In this document: one piece after another, positions 7,070 through 17,381 of the stretch
Layout of the letters: each line of letters opens with the position of its first letter
How positions within the stretch are numbered: the stretch's first letter is position 1
Source: SB21 sp964415295
GTDB lineage: Bacteria > CLD3 > SB21
Assembly (NCBI GenBank): GCA_964415295.1
Contig: CAYPYN010000002.1
Location: forward strand, 525,999 to 589,998
Length of the DNA stretch: 64,000 nt
Reading direction: 5' to 3'
Notes under the pieces: model-generated
The model's database searches: none
The model's input: the letters and a program-made list of their open reading frames with translations, nothing else
What the model was told of the DNA's origin: nothing
Made by a program: the position numbers and the translations under genes

Positions 7070-10000
7070 ATGAAAAAACATATACGATATATTGTTGCGT
7101 TGTTTTTTCTTACAGTTTCACAAACGAACATTGCTCAGGAATCAACACAGAGACCGATCTCAGAAATCCTAAATCTCGATGGAACACTTAATTTGAGCTC
7201 CGGCATCAGCGGTTCGTTTGATCCAACGGGGTATCAGATGACAACTGATGTTGATGGACAGCCGATGTTTGCGCCGGGGGATTCAAATTGGCGTGGAACC
7301 ACTCAATATGGAGCATTCAATGGTGCAGTAAATGCCATTGTGATCGAAGGTCTTGATATTTATGTTGGGGGAAACTTTACCCAAGTGGCCGGAACTGCTG
7401 CCAACTATATTGCTAAGTGGAATGGTTCATCGTGGTCAGCTATTGGTACCGGTCTTAACAACCAAGTTACATCTATGGCTTTAGGACCGTTGGGAATTTA
7501 TGTTGGCGGCATGTTCTCAACGGCCGGTGGAATTTCTGCAAGTTTCATTGCGGTGACAAATGGAACCACATGGTCAGCATTGGGTGCTGGTGTAAATAGC
7601 AATGTAAATGCCATTGCAGTTTCAGGATCCAATGTATATGTTGGTGGGGGATTCACAACTGCCGGCGGAGTTTCAGCAAACGGAATTGCCAGACTAAATA
7701 ATGGTATCTGGTCTTCACTGGGATCTGGCGTAAATGGATCTGTTTACGCATTGGTTATTTCAGGGTCGGATGTTTATGTTGGTGGGGGATTCACAACTGC
7801 CGGCGGAACAGCAGCAAACAACATAGCAAAATGGAACGGATCAACTTGGTCTGCGCTGGGTTCCGGAGTGAACAACACTGTGTTTGCCCTCAAGGCAGTC
7901 GGTTCTGATGTTTATGCAGGTGGAATATTTTCTACAGCTGGGGGAGTTTCACTTGGTCAATGTGTGAAGTGGAATGGGAGTAGCTGGGTTGGTTTAGGTA
8001 GCGGCATTGCAGGGGCTGTATACGCTATTCATAGCGATGGAACTAACGTTTATGTTGGAGGAAATTTCACGACGGCGGGTGGCATCAGTGTAAACCGTAT
8101 CGCTAAATGGGATGGTTCCAATTGGTCTGCTATGGGGAGTGGATTGGATTTATCAGTAAAAGTAATCACTGGTCAACATCTCGGCAGCCCATACAATTTA
8201 AAAGTTTTTGTCGCAGGAGATTTTACAACGGCTGGTGGTTCTGCTGCCGGACGATTTGTTGAGTATTACAACCGTCCACTTTATCAGCCTTCAAACCTCA
8301 TTTCTTCCAACATTTCTCACTCTTCTGCAACTCTCACATGGACAACAGCTTCTGGAAATCCGGCAGGTTATCTGGTATTAAGAAGGCTCGGATCTTCCCC
8401 AACCGGCAAACCTATCGATGATAGTTTCTATAGTATCGCAGGAACAATTGGTGACGCAAACGTAGCATACATTGGCAATTTGAACACATTTGACGAAACA
8501 ACATTGGCGCCTCAATCAACGTACCATTACGACATTTTTTCATTTAACATGGCTGGTGACAGAATCGCTTATTTGACAACTTTGCCACTTGAAAACAGCC
8601 TTACTACGCTGTTAGCTCCACCAAGTTCTCAACCAACAAATCTGGCCTTTTCAAATATTACGACATCTGCAATGACATTGACGTGGACTGCTTCACAAGG
8701 CGGAGCATCGGGGTATCTAGTCATTCGCCGCAGCGGAGCTTCACCGACAGGTTTACCAACTAGTGGTGTTACATATACAGCGGGTCAAACCATTGGCGAC
8801 GGAATTGTTGCTTATGCTGGCACTAATACAACGTTTACTGCATCCAGCTTATCACAAGGAATTGATTACTTCTTTGATATATTTGCCTACAACGGATCGG
8901 GGGCTTCGATAAATTACTTAACTTCGTCACCTTTGGAAGGCCATCAAGCAATATCCGCAGCGGAGCCATCTTCTCAGCCATCCAATTTATCATTTTCAAA
9001 TATTGCGGGCACATCAATGACTCTATCCTGGACAGCGGCCACAGGAAGTCCTGCCGGATATTTAGTTTTACGAAGGACCGGCGCATCACCGACAGGTGCG
9101 CCTTCCGATGGCGTTGCATATACCGCTGGTCAAACGATCGGTGATGGAACCGTAGCTTATTCCGGCAGCGCGGCTACGGCTAATCTCTCCGGTCTGACAT
9201 CAGCTACAACTTATTTCTTCGACATTCTTTCATACAACGGTTCCGGGGCGGCAACCAACTATCTTACCACATCGCCTCTCGAAGGAAGTCAGGCAACCGT
9301 CACTTCAGTGGCCATTTCATCGGTGACAACTAACCCAACTTCAGCCACAGCCGGCACCGATCTGACGGTCACAGCCAACGTCACAGGATCATCCCCTACC
9401 GTTGTTCTTTATTACGGTAACTGGAACCAATCCGTTGGAGATTCCTTGACGGATGCCAGCAGTCCTTTCCAATTCACCATTCCCGCTTCAAAAGTAAATT
9501 CAGCAGGATTGTGGATTCGAGTGAAAGCCTCCAACACGGGCGGCATTGTTTTCAATCCTTCTTCAACAGGACGAACCAATCTACCGGTCACCTCGAGCGC
9601 CGCTTCGGTCACAACACTGATATCGAATGGAACATTCCCATCGGGCGTACCGCTCTCCAATTACGTTTCGATCTCTCTGCCGCTCAATAAACCGCTCAAC
9701 CTGACCAGTCTGCTCGGCAGCCAAGAACCCAAAGGCGGCGTGCCTACCAAATGGCGCCTGATGGCGTGGGACCCTGTGCAGAGTGTTTTCATTGACAAGA
9801 CCACGATGGAGAACGGAAAAGGTTATTTTCTCATCATGCGCGAAGCCTCGACATTTCTTAGCAATGTTTCCGGCGGAACGACCAACGACCGGACTCTGTT
9901 TGATTCACAGGTACTGACGCCCGGATGGAATATTATCGGATGGCCTTTGGGTTTCACGGGTAATCTCACCGTAACCAATTCTTCAAGCATCGATCCGGTG

Positions 10001-10879
10001 TGGCAGTTAAAGGGAGGCGCGTGGTCGCAGGATGCACAGGTCAAACCTTTTGGAGCTATAGCCGTGAAAAATAAAACGGCGGGAAATCTCACGGTGAGCA
10101 ATGTGCTGAGTTTTACGCAGAGCGCGAAGGCGGCTGCCGAATCAGGATGGAGTTTGCGCATGAAAGCGTATGCCGGAGAACGCATGGATGAAGATAATTT
10201 TGTCGGAGTTCGTTCGGCCTCCATCGACGGATACGACGAAACGGATGCGAGCAATCCCCTGAATATCGGCGAATATGTGAATGCGTATTTCAAGACGAAC
10301 GACCCGCAGGCGGAAATCCTCGCGTTTGATATGCGCGACGCTCAGAATGACGGCCACGTATGGGATATGCAGGTCGAGCACAACACCAAGGAGTCTCACA
10401 TCACGCTGCGCTGGGAGGATCTGGGGCTTCCCTCCGGATTCGAAGCCATCCTGGTGGATATCCATCAGAACAAGATCATCAATTTGAAAGAGCAATCGGA
10501 ATATACCTTCCGATCACGCGAACAAAATCCGTTCAAGATCATTGTCGGCAGCCCATCCCATATTCAGGCGCAGAAGTCCGCGCTTGAGAATATCCTGCCG
10601 AAGGCATACGCCTTGTCCCAGAACTATCCCAATCCTTTCAACCCGCAGACCAAGATCCAATTTGCCATGGCACGAACCGGACGTGTGACCTTACGCGTGT
10701 ATAACATTCTTGGCCAGGAAGTTCGTACCCTGGTGGCCGGCGTTAAGGAGACGGGAATTCACGAGGTAACCTGGGACGGGAAAAACAACTATGGGCAAAA
10801 CGTCGCTTCCGGAATGTACGTTTATCACCTGGCGACAGAATCCTTTTCGCAGGCGAAAAAACTGATGTATGTGAAGTGA
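7070..10879 (+). CDS. Giant secreted protein: seven-bladed repeat propeller, three FN3-like modules, C-terminal sorting domain
   Basis: 1269 residues with a signal peptide (~1-22). Residues ~84-405 contain seven consecutive ~46-residue units of the pattern V(Y/F)A(I/L)...G(S/N)(D/N)VYVGG(G/N)FTTAGG...IAKWNGSxWSALGSGV, which fits a seven-bladed beta-propeller. Three ~118-residue FN3-like repeats follow (~405-760), each with SGYLVxRRxGxSPTG and FFDIxxYNGSG motifs. Then come an Ig-like segment (~760-850), a ~330-residue region without a recognised domain, and the final ~90-residue module containing SQNYPNPFNPQTKIQF, YNILGQEVRTL and VTWDGKN. That module is the FlgD-Ig/type A sorting domain of FCB secreted proteins. 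Likely a surface or extracellular adhesin-like protein. RBS GCGGAGAA precedes ATG. Confidence 0.88.
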   Translation: MKKHIRYIVALFFLTVSQTNIAQESTQRPISEILNLDGTLNLSSGISGSFDPTGYQMTTDVDGQPMFAPGDSNWRGTTQYGAFNGAVNAIVIEGLDIYVGGNFTQVAGTAANYIAKWNGSSWSAIGTGLNNQVTSMALGPLGIYVGGMFSTAGGISASFIAVTNGTTWSALGAGVNSNVNAIAVSGSNVYVGGGFTTAGGVSANGIARLNNGIWSSLGSGVNGSVYALVISGSDVYVGGGFTTAGGTAANNIAKWNGSTWSALGSGVNNTVFALKAVGSDVYAGGIFSTAGGVSLGQCVKWNGSSWVGLGSGIAGAVYAIHSDGTNVYVGGNFTTAGGISVNRIAKWDGSNWSAMGSGLDLSVKVITGQHLGSPYNLKVFVAGDFTTAGGSAAGRFVEYYNRPLYQPSNLISSNISHSSATLTWTTASGNPAGYLVLRRLGSSPTGKPIDDSFYSIAGTIGDANVAYIGNLNTFDETTLAPQSTYHYDIFSFNMAGDRIAYLTTLPLENSLTTLLAPPSSQPTNLAFSNITTSAMTLTWTASQGGASGYLVIRRSGASPTGLPTSGVTYTAGQTIGDGIVAYAGTNTTFTASSLSQGIDYFFDIFAYNGSGASINYLTSSPLEGHQAISAAEPSSQPSNLSFSNIAGTSMTLSWTAATGSPAGYLVLRRTGASPTGAPSDGVAYTAGQTIGDGTVAYSGSAATANLSGLTSATTYFFDILSYNGSGAATNYLTTSPLEGSQATVTSVAISSVTTNPTSATAGTDLTVTANVTGSSPTVVLYYGNWNQSVGDSLTDASSPFQFTIPASKVNSAGLWIRVKASNTGGIVFNPSSTGRTNLPVTSSAASVTTLISNGTFPSGVPLSNYVSISLPLNKPLNLTSLLGSQEPKGGVPTKWRLMAWDPVQSVFIDKTTMENGKGYFLIMREASTFLSNVSGGTTNDRTLFDSQVLTPGWNIIGWPLGFTGNLTVTNSSSIDPVWQLKGGAWSQDAQVKPFGAIAVKNKTAGNLTVSNVLSFTQSAKAAAESGWSLRMKAYAGERMDEDNFVGVRSASIDGYDETDASNPLNIGEYVNAYFKTNDPQAEILAFDMRDAQNDGHVWDMQVEHNTKESHITLRWEDLGLPSGFEAILVDIHQNKIINLKEQSEYTFRSREQNPFKIIVGSPSHIQAQKSALENILPKAYALSQNYPNPFNPQTKIQFAMARTGRVTLRVYNILGQEVRTLVAGVKETGIHEVTWDGKNNYGQNVASGMYVYHLATESFSQAKKLMYVK

Positions 10880-10898
10880 AATTTCCTTGGATCGGATC

Positions 10899-10937
10899 AA
10901 AAAAAAAGCTGCGCGACATACCGTGCAGCTTTTTTTA
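10899..10937. terminator. Bidirectional intrinsic terminator between convergent genes
   Basis: 12-bp perfect arms AAAAAAAGCTGC (10901-10912) and GCAGCTTTTTTT (10925-10936), extended inward by three more pairs. A/T tracts on both sides make it work on both strands. It overlaps the stop codon of the minus-strand kinase gene. Confidence 0.9.
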
Positions 10938-13900
10938 TGTTCTTTGCTCGGTTGGCTTGGTCGGCAGTCTAATGATGAACACGCTCCCATTCTTTCCGTC
11001 ACTTTCCGCGTGAATCCGGCCGTTATGAAGTTCGATGATCTTTTTGCACAAGGTCAAGCCTAAACCTGTCCCGTGCTCCGTCTCCCCTTCCACCTGGCGG
11101 AATTCCTCGAACACCGATTCCAATTCAGCGGGAGGTATCCCTTTCCCGTTGTCGCTCACGCGGATCTCGATCTCTTCGTAAGCCGAACCGTTTATGACTG
11201 CGGCTTCCACGCCGATCCGGCCGCCTTCGGGGGTGAACTTATTGGCATTGCTCAGAAGATTGAACAATACCTGCCTGAACTTCATCTCATCCGCCCAAAG
11301 TTCGATCGACGGATCGATGGCAATACGAAGTTCCTGCTTCTTCTTCTGAAGCAGTGACAGGATCAGATTCCTGACCGATAAAACCGTTTCTTCAAGATAG
11401 ATCATCTTCGGATGAAGCGTCAACTTGCCCGCTTCGATCTTGGAAAGGTCCAGTATATCATTGATCAGCTGAAGCAGGTTGGTCCCGCTTTCGGTAATGG
11501 CCTGCAAGGCCTTCTCCTGATCCTTATTGATCTCGCCCAGCATCCCCTGTTTAAGAAGATCCGTAAAACCGAGGATGGCGTTCATCGGTGTGCGGAGTTC
11601 ATGGCTCATATCGGCCATAAATTTGGATTTCATCTCGCTGGCTCTGAGGATCTGTCTGTTCATGACCTGCAGATCTTCAAGCATACGGGCTTTGATAAAG
11701 GCCGAGGTGATGTGCTCCTTCAGGTTTTTAAGAAGCAGGATATCCTGATCCTCAAAGGCATTTTCATAATGCATATTGTCATAAATAAAATAGCCTTCCA
11801 CGACACCTTCGATCCGGATACGGGTGACCAGCATGGACTTGGGAATGCCGAGGTGCCTGATCTTTGCTTCGGCGGAACGCCCGCCCACATTTCTTACGAT
11901 GTAGACATCCTCGAATATTTCGAACGCGTTCTGAACGTATCGGGCCTCGGCTTCCTGCAGGGTCAGTTCGATACTCTCCAGTTCCTTCATTTCCCACCCT
12001 TTGGCCGCTTTAAAACAGAAGACCTCGCGGTTCCGGTCAAAGACCAGCGCGGATCCTTTTTCGACCCCGTGGATCACACTGATCTCATGAAGGATGGAAT
12101 TGAGAAGATCGGAAAAGATCACCTCCGAATTGATCGAATTCACGATCGCGTTGATGGTCTCCAATTCGGTCGTCTTCTGTTCCAATTTCTCTTTCTGGCG
12201 TACTACTTCGATCGTACGCTGCTCCACGATCTTTTCCAGCCGGACTTTTTCTTTTTCCAACGATTGGGCGCGCCACTTCACCGCATAATAGAATACCATG
12301 AAAAATACGATGCCGTATAACCCGTAGGCCCAAACAGTCCTGTACCAGGGAACGGAAACGGTAAAACGAAAGTTGTCTTCCAAACCTACGTGTCCGTATA
12401 CATTCTTCGCACGTACGTGAAATGTGTAAGAGCCTTCGGGAATATTGGTATAATCCTTAATGGTCTCTGCTGTCCAATCCGACCACGAGTCATCGAATCC
12501 TTCGAGCCGGTACTGGAACAGGTTAGCCGACTCGTTGTCATAACTGGCGGCCGAAAATTCAAAACGCAGAGAATTATTGCGGTAGTCGATGACGGCGGAC
12601 GTCCTCCGATCCGCAGCATACCGGCCTCCGAAGATCACCGAATCGCGATCGATGGAAACCTTTCTTACAAGGGCCTGGAATTCCTCCCGGTAATTTTTGA
12701 CAATCTTAGAATCGTATCGGATAAGCCCGTTGGGACCGCCGAGCCAAACCACGCCGTTCTTTTCGCAATACAATGCCAACACCGCAAAATCGGCAAGGCG
12801 CAGGAATGGAGTGGCCTCCAGCGCATACGTACCGTCCGGCTGAGGATGCGCCACGTACGTTTCAGCACGGTTACCCGCTTCGGCATTCATCCACACCCGT
12901 CCGTCGTCGCTCACAACCAGACGGGAGACCAGGCGCGGAACGGCGGTCAGCGATCTTCCAAATACAGGATCGGGAACAAAGTTATTGTTCATGGGATCAA
13001 ATCGATAGATGCCGTTGAACGTACCGAAAATCGTACGGCCGCCCACCGCATAAGAATAGACCGACCCGTTCGGCAATCCGTGCGACGTACCGAACTTTTC
13101 TATGATCCAGTCGTTCTTTCCGCCAGCCCCTGAACGCGGCGGCGTGACCCGCACAACACCCTGGTACATCGTTCCCAGCCACAATCGTCCTTCGTTGTCC
13201 TCGTTTATCGTCCGGACCTCTTCGGTGATCCCATTGATCCGCCCACGATCCTGCCACCGGCCGTCTGCCCATTCCAGATAGGACATGCCGTCGCGAATTC
13301 CGACATAGATACGCATCGTATCGAATTTTGAACGGTACAAGAATAATGTGGAAACCTGCTTTTGCACAAGACTCACGGACGAATGTCGGATACTGAAAAC
13401 CCCGTCCTGCGTGGCCGCCAGAAGATAAGGCCCAGCTGGAAGCAGGAAATAGCACTGCGCCGCAATTTCCTTCACATTGCTGAAGTGCGGATCGACGCGG
13501 TGATCCTGTCTGAGATAGTACAGTCCGCGAAAAGTCCCGACAAAAAGAGTGCCTTCGTGGCGAGCGATGGATAGTACGGCGCCGGCCAGTTCGGACGACT
13601 CCCCGTACGCCGTGAGAGGCGATTCGATCTCCGCGCGCGCGATGCCGTTATTGAGCCCCAGCCAAAGCCCTCCTTCACGGTCCGTCAGCGCCGTGTAAAT
13701 ATTATTATCCTGTAAACCGGTCGATTTGTCCAGAATCTGCTTGATCTTGCCATGGCGGTCCATGATGACCGCGCCGCCCCGCAGAGTATAGAGCGTGAAG
13801 TCGCCGTGCGGCAAAACGATCCCGCCGTAAAGCTGATTTTCGAGTAAAAAAGCATCGGCTTCAGTTTTGAAAGGAATCACGCGGGGACTGTTCTTATCGC

Positions 13901-14600
13901 CGGTCTTTGAATACAGGAACAACCCCTTTTCTCGCGAACCGATCAGCAAATGCGTACTGTCGTATGGCAAGACCGCATACAATCGGATATCGGCAAATAC
14001 TTCGCTGCCCGGCAGTAAACGGAGGGAATCGCCTTCGACGCGCATCAGTCCGACCTGACGTTGGGTGATATAGAGTTCGTCATCGACCAGATAGGACTGA
14101 TGAAAACCCGTGGACGGTTTCCACGTGCGTATCCTCCCGTCGGTGAAGAGGAACAGTTTGTCAAAGGACTGAAAGTAGATCCCTTTGGAGCTGGCAAAAC
14201 ACTTCCACACGTCCGCAAAAGCTCGATGTTCGGCCGGAACGATATCGACCAGTGAAACAAACTTAAGATTGCCGACGGAGTCGGGAGCCAGATAACCGAA
14301 TTCCCCCACGGATCCCAGAAAGACCGTTCCCCGATTATCCATGGTCATCGAGCGTACGATGGCCTTTTTATCGGTGAATATCTTCCTCCACGTAGACCCG
14401 TCATACTCGAGTACGCAATCGCCATTCCCGAAATACATAACGCCGCGCCGGTCCTGAACGATGGACCAATTCTGTATGCCGGCCTTGTATTCTTTCGGGG
14501 AATAGTTTCGTATGAAGAAATTGCCGCTATTCTCCTGCGCTTCCGCTCGGAAGCCGAAGAACAGCAGAAACCACAACATCGGACGAATAGATCGGATCAT
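10935..14600 (-). CDS. Large sensor histidine kinase: periplasmic ligand-binding propeller, Y_Y_Y, GAF, HisKA, HATPase
   Basis: 1221 residues. Signal peptide ~1-22, then a ~640-residue two-component-regulator propeller region with repeats such as GLWLGLNNGIARAEI, GRLWLGTMYQGVVRV and VVWLGGPNGLIRY. A Y_Y_Y-like domain (~685-765, YRLEGFDDSWSDW), a TM helix (~775-797), a coiled coil, and a GAF-like domain (~850-985) follow. The kinase core has His ~1000 in SHELRTPMNAIL, N-box NLLSNANKF, DNGKGI and GTGLGL. The protein ends straight after the ATPase. It resembles Bacteroidota hybrid two-component systems but has no receiver or AraC-type DNA-binding domain, so a separate response regulator is needed; none is adjacent. 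The ligand may be a glycan by analogy only. Monocistronic. Confidence 0.9.
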   Translation of the reverse strand: MIRSIRPMLWFLLFFGFRAEAQENSGNFFIRNYSPKEYKAGIQNWSIVQDRRGVMYFGNGDCVLEYDGSTWRKIFTDKKAIVRSMTMDNRGTVFLGSVGEFGYLAPDSVGNLKFVSLVDIVPAEHRAFADVWKCFASSKGIYFQSFDKLFLFTDGRIRTWKPSTGFHQSYLVDDELYITQRQVGLMRVEGDSLRLLPGSEVFADIRLYAVLPYDSTHLLIGSREKGLFLYSKTGDKNSPRVIPFKTEADAFLLENQLYGGIVLPHGDFTLYTLRGGAVIMDRHGKIKQILDKSTGLQDNNIYTALTDREGGLWLGLNNGIARAEIESPLTAYGESSELAGAVLSIARHEGTLFVGTFRGLYYLRQDHRVDPHFSNVKEIAAQCYFLLPAGPYLLAATQDGVFSIRHSSVSLVQKQVSTLFLYRSKFDTMRIYVGIRDGMSYLEWADGRWQDRGRINGITEEVRTINEDNEGRLWLGTMYQGVVRVTPPRSGAGGKNDWIIEKFGTSHGLPNGSVYSYAVGGRTIFGTFNGIYRFDPMNNNFVPDPVFGRSLTAVPRLVSRLVVSDDGRVWMNAEAGNRAETYVAHPQPDGTYALEATPFLRLADFAVLALYCEKNGVVWLGGPNGLIRYDSKIVKNYREEFQALVRKVSIDRDSVIFGGRYAADRRTSAVIDYRNNSLRFEFSAASYDNESANLFQYRLEGFDDSWSDWTAETIKDYTNIPEGSYTFHVRAKNVYGHVGLEDNFRFTVSVPWYRTVWAYGLYGIVFFMVFYYAVKWRAQSLEKEKVRLEKIVEQRTIEVVRQKEKLEQKTTELETINAIVNSINSEVIFSDLLNSILHEISVIHGVEKGSALVFDRNREVFCFKAAKGWEMKELESIELTLQEAEARYVQNAFEIFEDVYIVRNVGGRSAEAKIRHLGIPKSMLVTRIRIEGVVEGYFIYDNMHYENAFEDQDILLLKNLKEHITSAFIKARMLEDLQVMNRQILRASEMKSKFMADMSHELRTPMNAILGFTDLLKQGMLGEINKDQEKALQAITESGTNLLQLINDILDLSKIEAGKLTLHPKMIYLEETVLSVRNLILSLLQKKKQELRIAIDPSIELWADEMKFRQVLFNLLSNANKFTPEGGRIGVEAAVINGSAYEEIEIRVSDNGKGIPPAELESVFEEFRQVEGETEHGTGLGLTLCKKIIELHNGRIHAESDGKNGSVFIIRLPTKPTEQRT

Positions 14601-14819
14601 AGCCTCATCGGGTTTGAGCAGAGATCAAAAGAAATCGATCCTCAAAGATATATGTAGATGGGTGTTATAACTTACAAAGTTTTTGAGCGGCTTTCAATAG
14701 AAAGCTTGGGCGGAAACAGAAAAATTCACTTTGATTTTCATTGGAAAAATATCAACATTTGACCCCACGCGCCTAACCAACAATATCCAATCATTCTTTT
14801 TGTAAACAGGAGATCGCTT

Positions 14820-16730
14820 ATGAGTGATCCTACCAAGTACTCGGCCATGAATTCCGATCTGTATCATCCTTCTCCGGAAGTGATCGATGCGGCCCATATC
14901 AAAGATTATGAAAGTTTATATCGGCGTTCCGTCGCCGATCGCGAAGGATTCTGGGCCGAAGAAGCGGCGAAGCTGGAATGGTACAAACCCTGGGACAAAG
15001 TACTGGATGATTCGAATAAGCCGTTCTATAAATGGTTCACCGGCGGCAAGATCAATATCATTCAGAATGCGATCGACCGCCATCTGAAGACCTGGCGCCG
15101 CAACAAACTCGCGGTCATCTGGGAAGGCGAACCGGGTGATCTGCGAACCTATTCGTATCATGCACTGAATCGTGAGGTCTCCAAGTTCGCCAACGTTTTG
15201 AAAAGCATGGGCGTTAAGAAGGGCGAGATCGTAACGATCTATATGCCGCAGATACCGGAGCTTCTTTTTGCCATGCTGGCCTGCGTCAAGATCGGTGCGG
15301 CGCACAGCGTCGTGTACGGCGGATTCAGCGTGGAAGCGCTCGCGGCCCGTATCGAAGACGCCCGCAGCCGCGTGGTTGTCACCGCCGACGGCGGATGGCG
15401 GCGAGGTAAGATCAACGACCTCAAGGCCATCGCCAACGAAGCGATCAAACGTTCCCCGACGGTCGAAGTATGCATCTGCGTCAAAAGAACGGAACACGAC
15501 GTTTATATGGAAAACGACCGCGATTTCTGGTACCACGATCTGATGGGCCTACCCATTGCCAATCCCATCTGCCCGACGGAAGTCATGGACTCCGAAGACA
15601 TGCTGTTCATCCTCTACACCTCTGGCACGACCGGAAAGCCCAAAGGACTTCTGCACACGCATGGCGGTTATGCCGTTTATACATCGACCACACACCGTTA
15701 TGTTTTCGATATCAAAGATGAGGACCGCTGGTGGTGCGCAGCCGATCCGGGCTGGATCACTGGTCACAGCTATATGGTCTATTCTCCGCTGATCAACGGC
15801 GCCACACTCATGATGTATGAAGGCGCGCCCAATCATCCTTATCCCAACCGGTGGTGGCAGATCGTCGAGAAGTACGGCATTAATATATTGTACACGTCCC
15901 CTACAGCCATTCGCGGACTGATGCGTTTCGGCGAGGCCTGGCCGAAGCGGCACGACCTTAGCAGTCTGAGGCTTCTGGGTTCGGTCGGCGAACCGATCAA
16001 CCCCGAAGCCTGGCGCTGGTACTACAGAGTCATAGGGCAGGAACGTTGTCCCATCATGGATACGTGGTGGCAGACGGAAACGGGCGGTTTTATGGTCACG
16101 CCGCTGCCGGTCACACCTCTGAAGCCGGGATCGGCAACCAAACCGTTCTTCGGGAACGAGATCGCGGTTGTGGACGAACACGGCAACGAAGCAAAAAAAG
16201 GTGAAGAAGGCAAGCTGGTCATCAAAGCGCCTTGGCCGGGCATGGCGCGAACGATCTTCGGCGATCCGGAGCGCTATGTGGAAACGTATTGGAAAGAATA
16301 CGCCAAACAAGGATGGTACAAGGCCGGCGACTCGGCGCGGATCGACGAGGATGGTTATCTCTGGGTGATCGGACGCATCGACGATGTGATCAAGGTCAGC
16401 GGTTACCGCCTGGGTACCGCCGAGATCGAGAGCGCGCTGATCACGCACCCGGCTGTCTCGGAGGCCGCGGCCATCGGACTTCCGCATGAGGTCAAAGGCA
16501 ACGCGATCCATGCCTACGTAACGCTGCGCGCCAAATACGCTCCGAGCAAAGAACTGGAAGAGGAACTCAAGGATCAGGTGGTCAAAGAGATCGGACCGAT
16601 CGCCCGACCGGAAGAGATCAAATTTATGGACGTACTCCCCAAAACGCGCAGCGGCAAGATTATGCGCCGCGTTCTCAAAGCCCGGGCACAAGGCATGAGC
16701 GAAGGGGATATCTCGACTTTGGAGGAATAG
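14820..16730 (+). CDS. acsA: Acetyl-CoA synthetase (AMP-forming)
   Basis: 636 residues, full length. Activates acetate with ATP to acetyl-AMP and then acetyl-CoA. Visible signatures: P-loop YTSGTTGKPKGLLHTHGG, WWCAADPGWITGHSY, SVGEPINPEAWRWYY, DTWWQTETGG (the Trp that restricts the acyl pocket to acetate in this family), GDSARIDEDGYLWVIGRIDD (hinge region) and the C-terminal KTRSGKIMRR with the catalytic, acetylation-regulated Lys. RBS AGGAGAT before ATG. Monocistronic as far as seen; no acetyltransferase or deacetylase lies beside it. Confidence 0.96.
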   Translation: MSDPTKYSAMNSDLYHPSPEVIDAAHIKDYESLYRRSVADREGFWAEEAAKLEWYKPWDKVLDDSNKPFYKWFTGGKINIIQNAIDRHLKTWRRNKLAVIWEGEPGDLRTYSYHALNREVSKFANVLKSMGVKKGEIVTIYMPQIPELLFAMLACVKIGAAHSVVYGGFSVEALAARIEDARSRVVVTADGGWRRGKINDLKAIANEAIKRSPTVEVCICVKRTEHDVYMENDRDFWYHDLMGLPIANPICPTEVMDSEDMLFILYTSGTTGKPKGLLHTHGGYAVYTSTTHRYVFDIKDEDRWWCAADPGWITGHSYMVYSPLINGATLMMYEGAPNHPYPNRWWQIVEKYGINILYTSPTAIRGLMRFGEAWPKRHDLSSLRLLGSVGEPINPEAWRWYYRVIGQERCPIMDTWWQTETGGFMVTPLPVTPLKPGSATKPFFGNEIAVVDEHGNEAKKGEEGKLVIKAPWPGMARTIFGDPERYVETYWKEYAKQGWYKAGDSARIDEDGYLWVIGRIDDVIKVSGYRLGTAEIESALITHPAVSEAAAIGLPHEVKGNAIHAYVTLRAKYAPSKELEEELKDQVVKEIGPIARPEEIKFMDVLPKTRSGKIMRRVLKARAQGMSEGDISTLEE

Positions 16731-16880
16731 AGTTCAAGGTTTCTGAAATTGCCATAAATATAAAAACGACCAATCAAAAATTATGAATGGAATGATTCAA
16801 AATCCTTTTTATATTTGATTTGTCCTTTTGCTTTTTGGTACCTAATTTTTACTGTCTATATGCTTTAACGAAAGGAATCT

Positions 16881-17381
16881 ATGAGATTTTTTCCAAGTAT
16901 GATGATGGGTCTTCTGTTAATAACGATCGGCTGTGCGCCGCAGCGCGTTTCCCTTTCTAAAGGGCCGTCTTCGCCTGAGTTCTTCCAATTCAAACAATTC
17001 GCGTTCGATCACGAACTTACGATCGTCACGAAAGACAGTCTGACTCTCGAAGTGAGCGGCGCGGACATCACGTTCGAAAATATTACCTGGTTCGATAAAA
17101 AGCTAAAAGAGACAAAATCCATACCATTGAACACCGTCAGGCAGATCAAGGTGGTCAACCGAAGCGAGGGCTCTTTCCGAGGCATGGCGCTCGGGGCCGC
17201 CGGCGGATTCGGGACCGGCATCGGCCTGGCCTTTCAGGACGGCAGTACGCCTTATATTCCGCTGTCCGGGTTCTGGGAATATATTGCCGGACCTGTTCTC
17301 GGAGCCGGCGCGGGAGCCGGAGTGGGAACCGGTATTGGATTTCTTATAGGTGTTCGACGCACTTTCGATTTTGTGGAATGA
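16881..17381 (+). CDS. Lipoprotein with C-terminal glycine-zipper segments
   Basis: 166 residues. Type II signal with lipobox LLITIGC (Cys ~18). A hydrophilic middle (~30-95) ends in IPLNTVRQIKVVNRSEGSF, followed by two Gly/Ala-rich hydrophobic segments (MALGAAGGFGTGIGLAF and GPVLGAGAGAGVGTGIGFLIGV) that look like membrane-inserting glycine zippers. Probably an outer-membrane or inner-face envelope lipoprotein; function unknown. Its stop overlaps the possible ATG of the next gene (ATGA, 17378-17381), so the two may be translationally coupled. Confidence 0.75.
   Translation: MRFFPSMMMGLLLITIGCAPQRVSLSKGPSSPEFFQFKQFAFDHELTIVTKDSLTLEVSGADITFENITWFDKKLKETKSIPLNTVRQIKVVNRSEGSFRGMALGAAGGFGTGIGLAFQDGSTPYIPLSGFWEYIAGPVLGAGAGAGVGTGIGFLIGVRRTFDFVE

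Noticed and set aside
10600..10879. Calling the C-terminal module proof of a type IX secretion system
   Set aside because: The NYPNPFNP/FlgD-Ig module is shared by many FCB phyla; no T9SS component is in the window, so the secretion route is left open.
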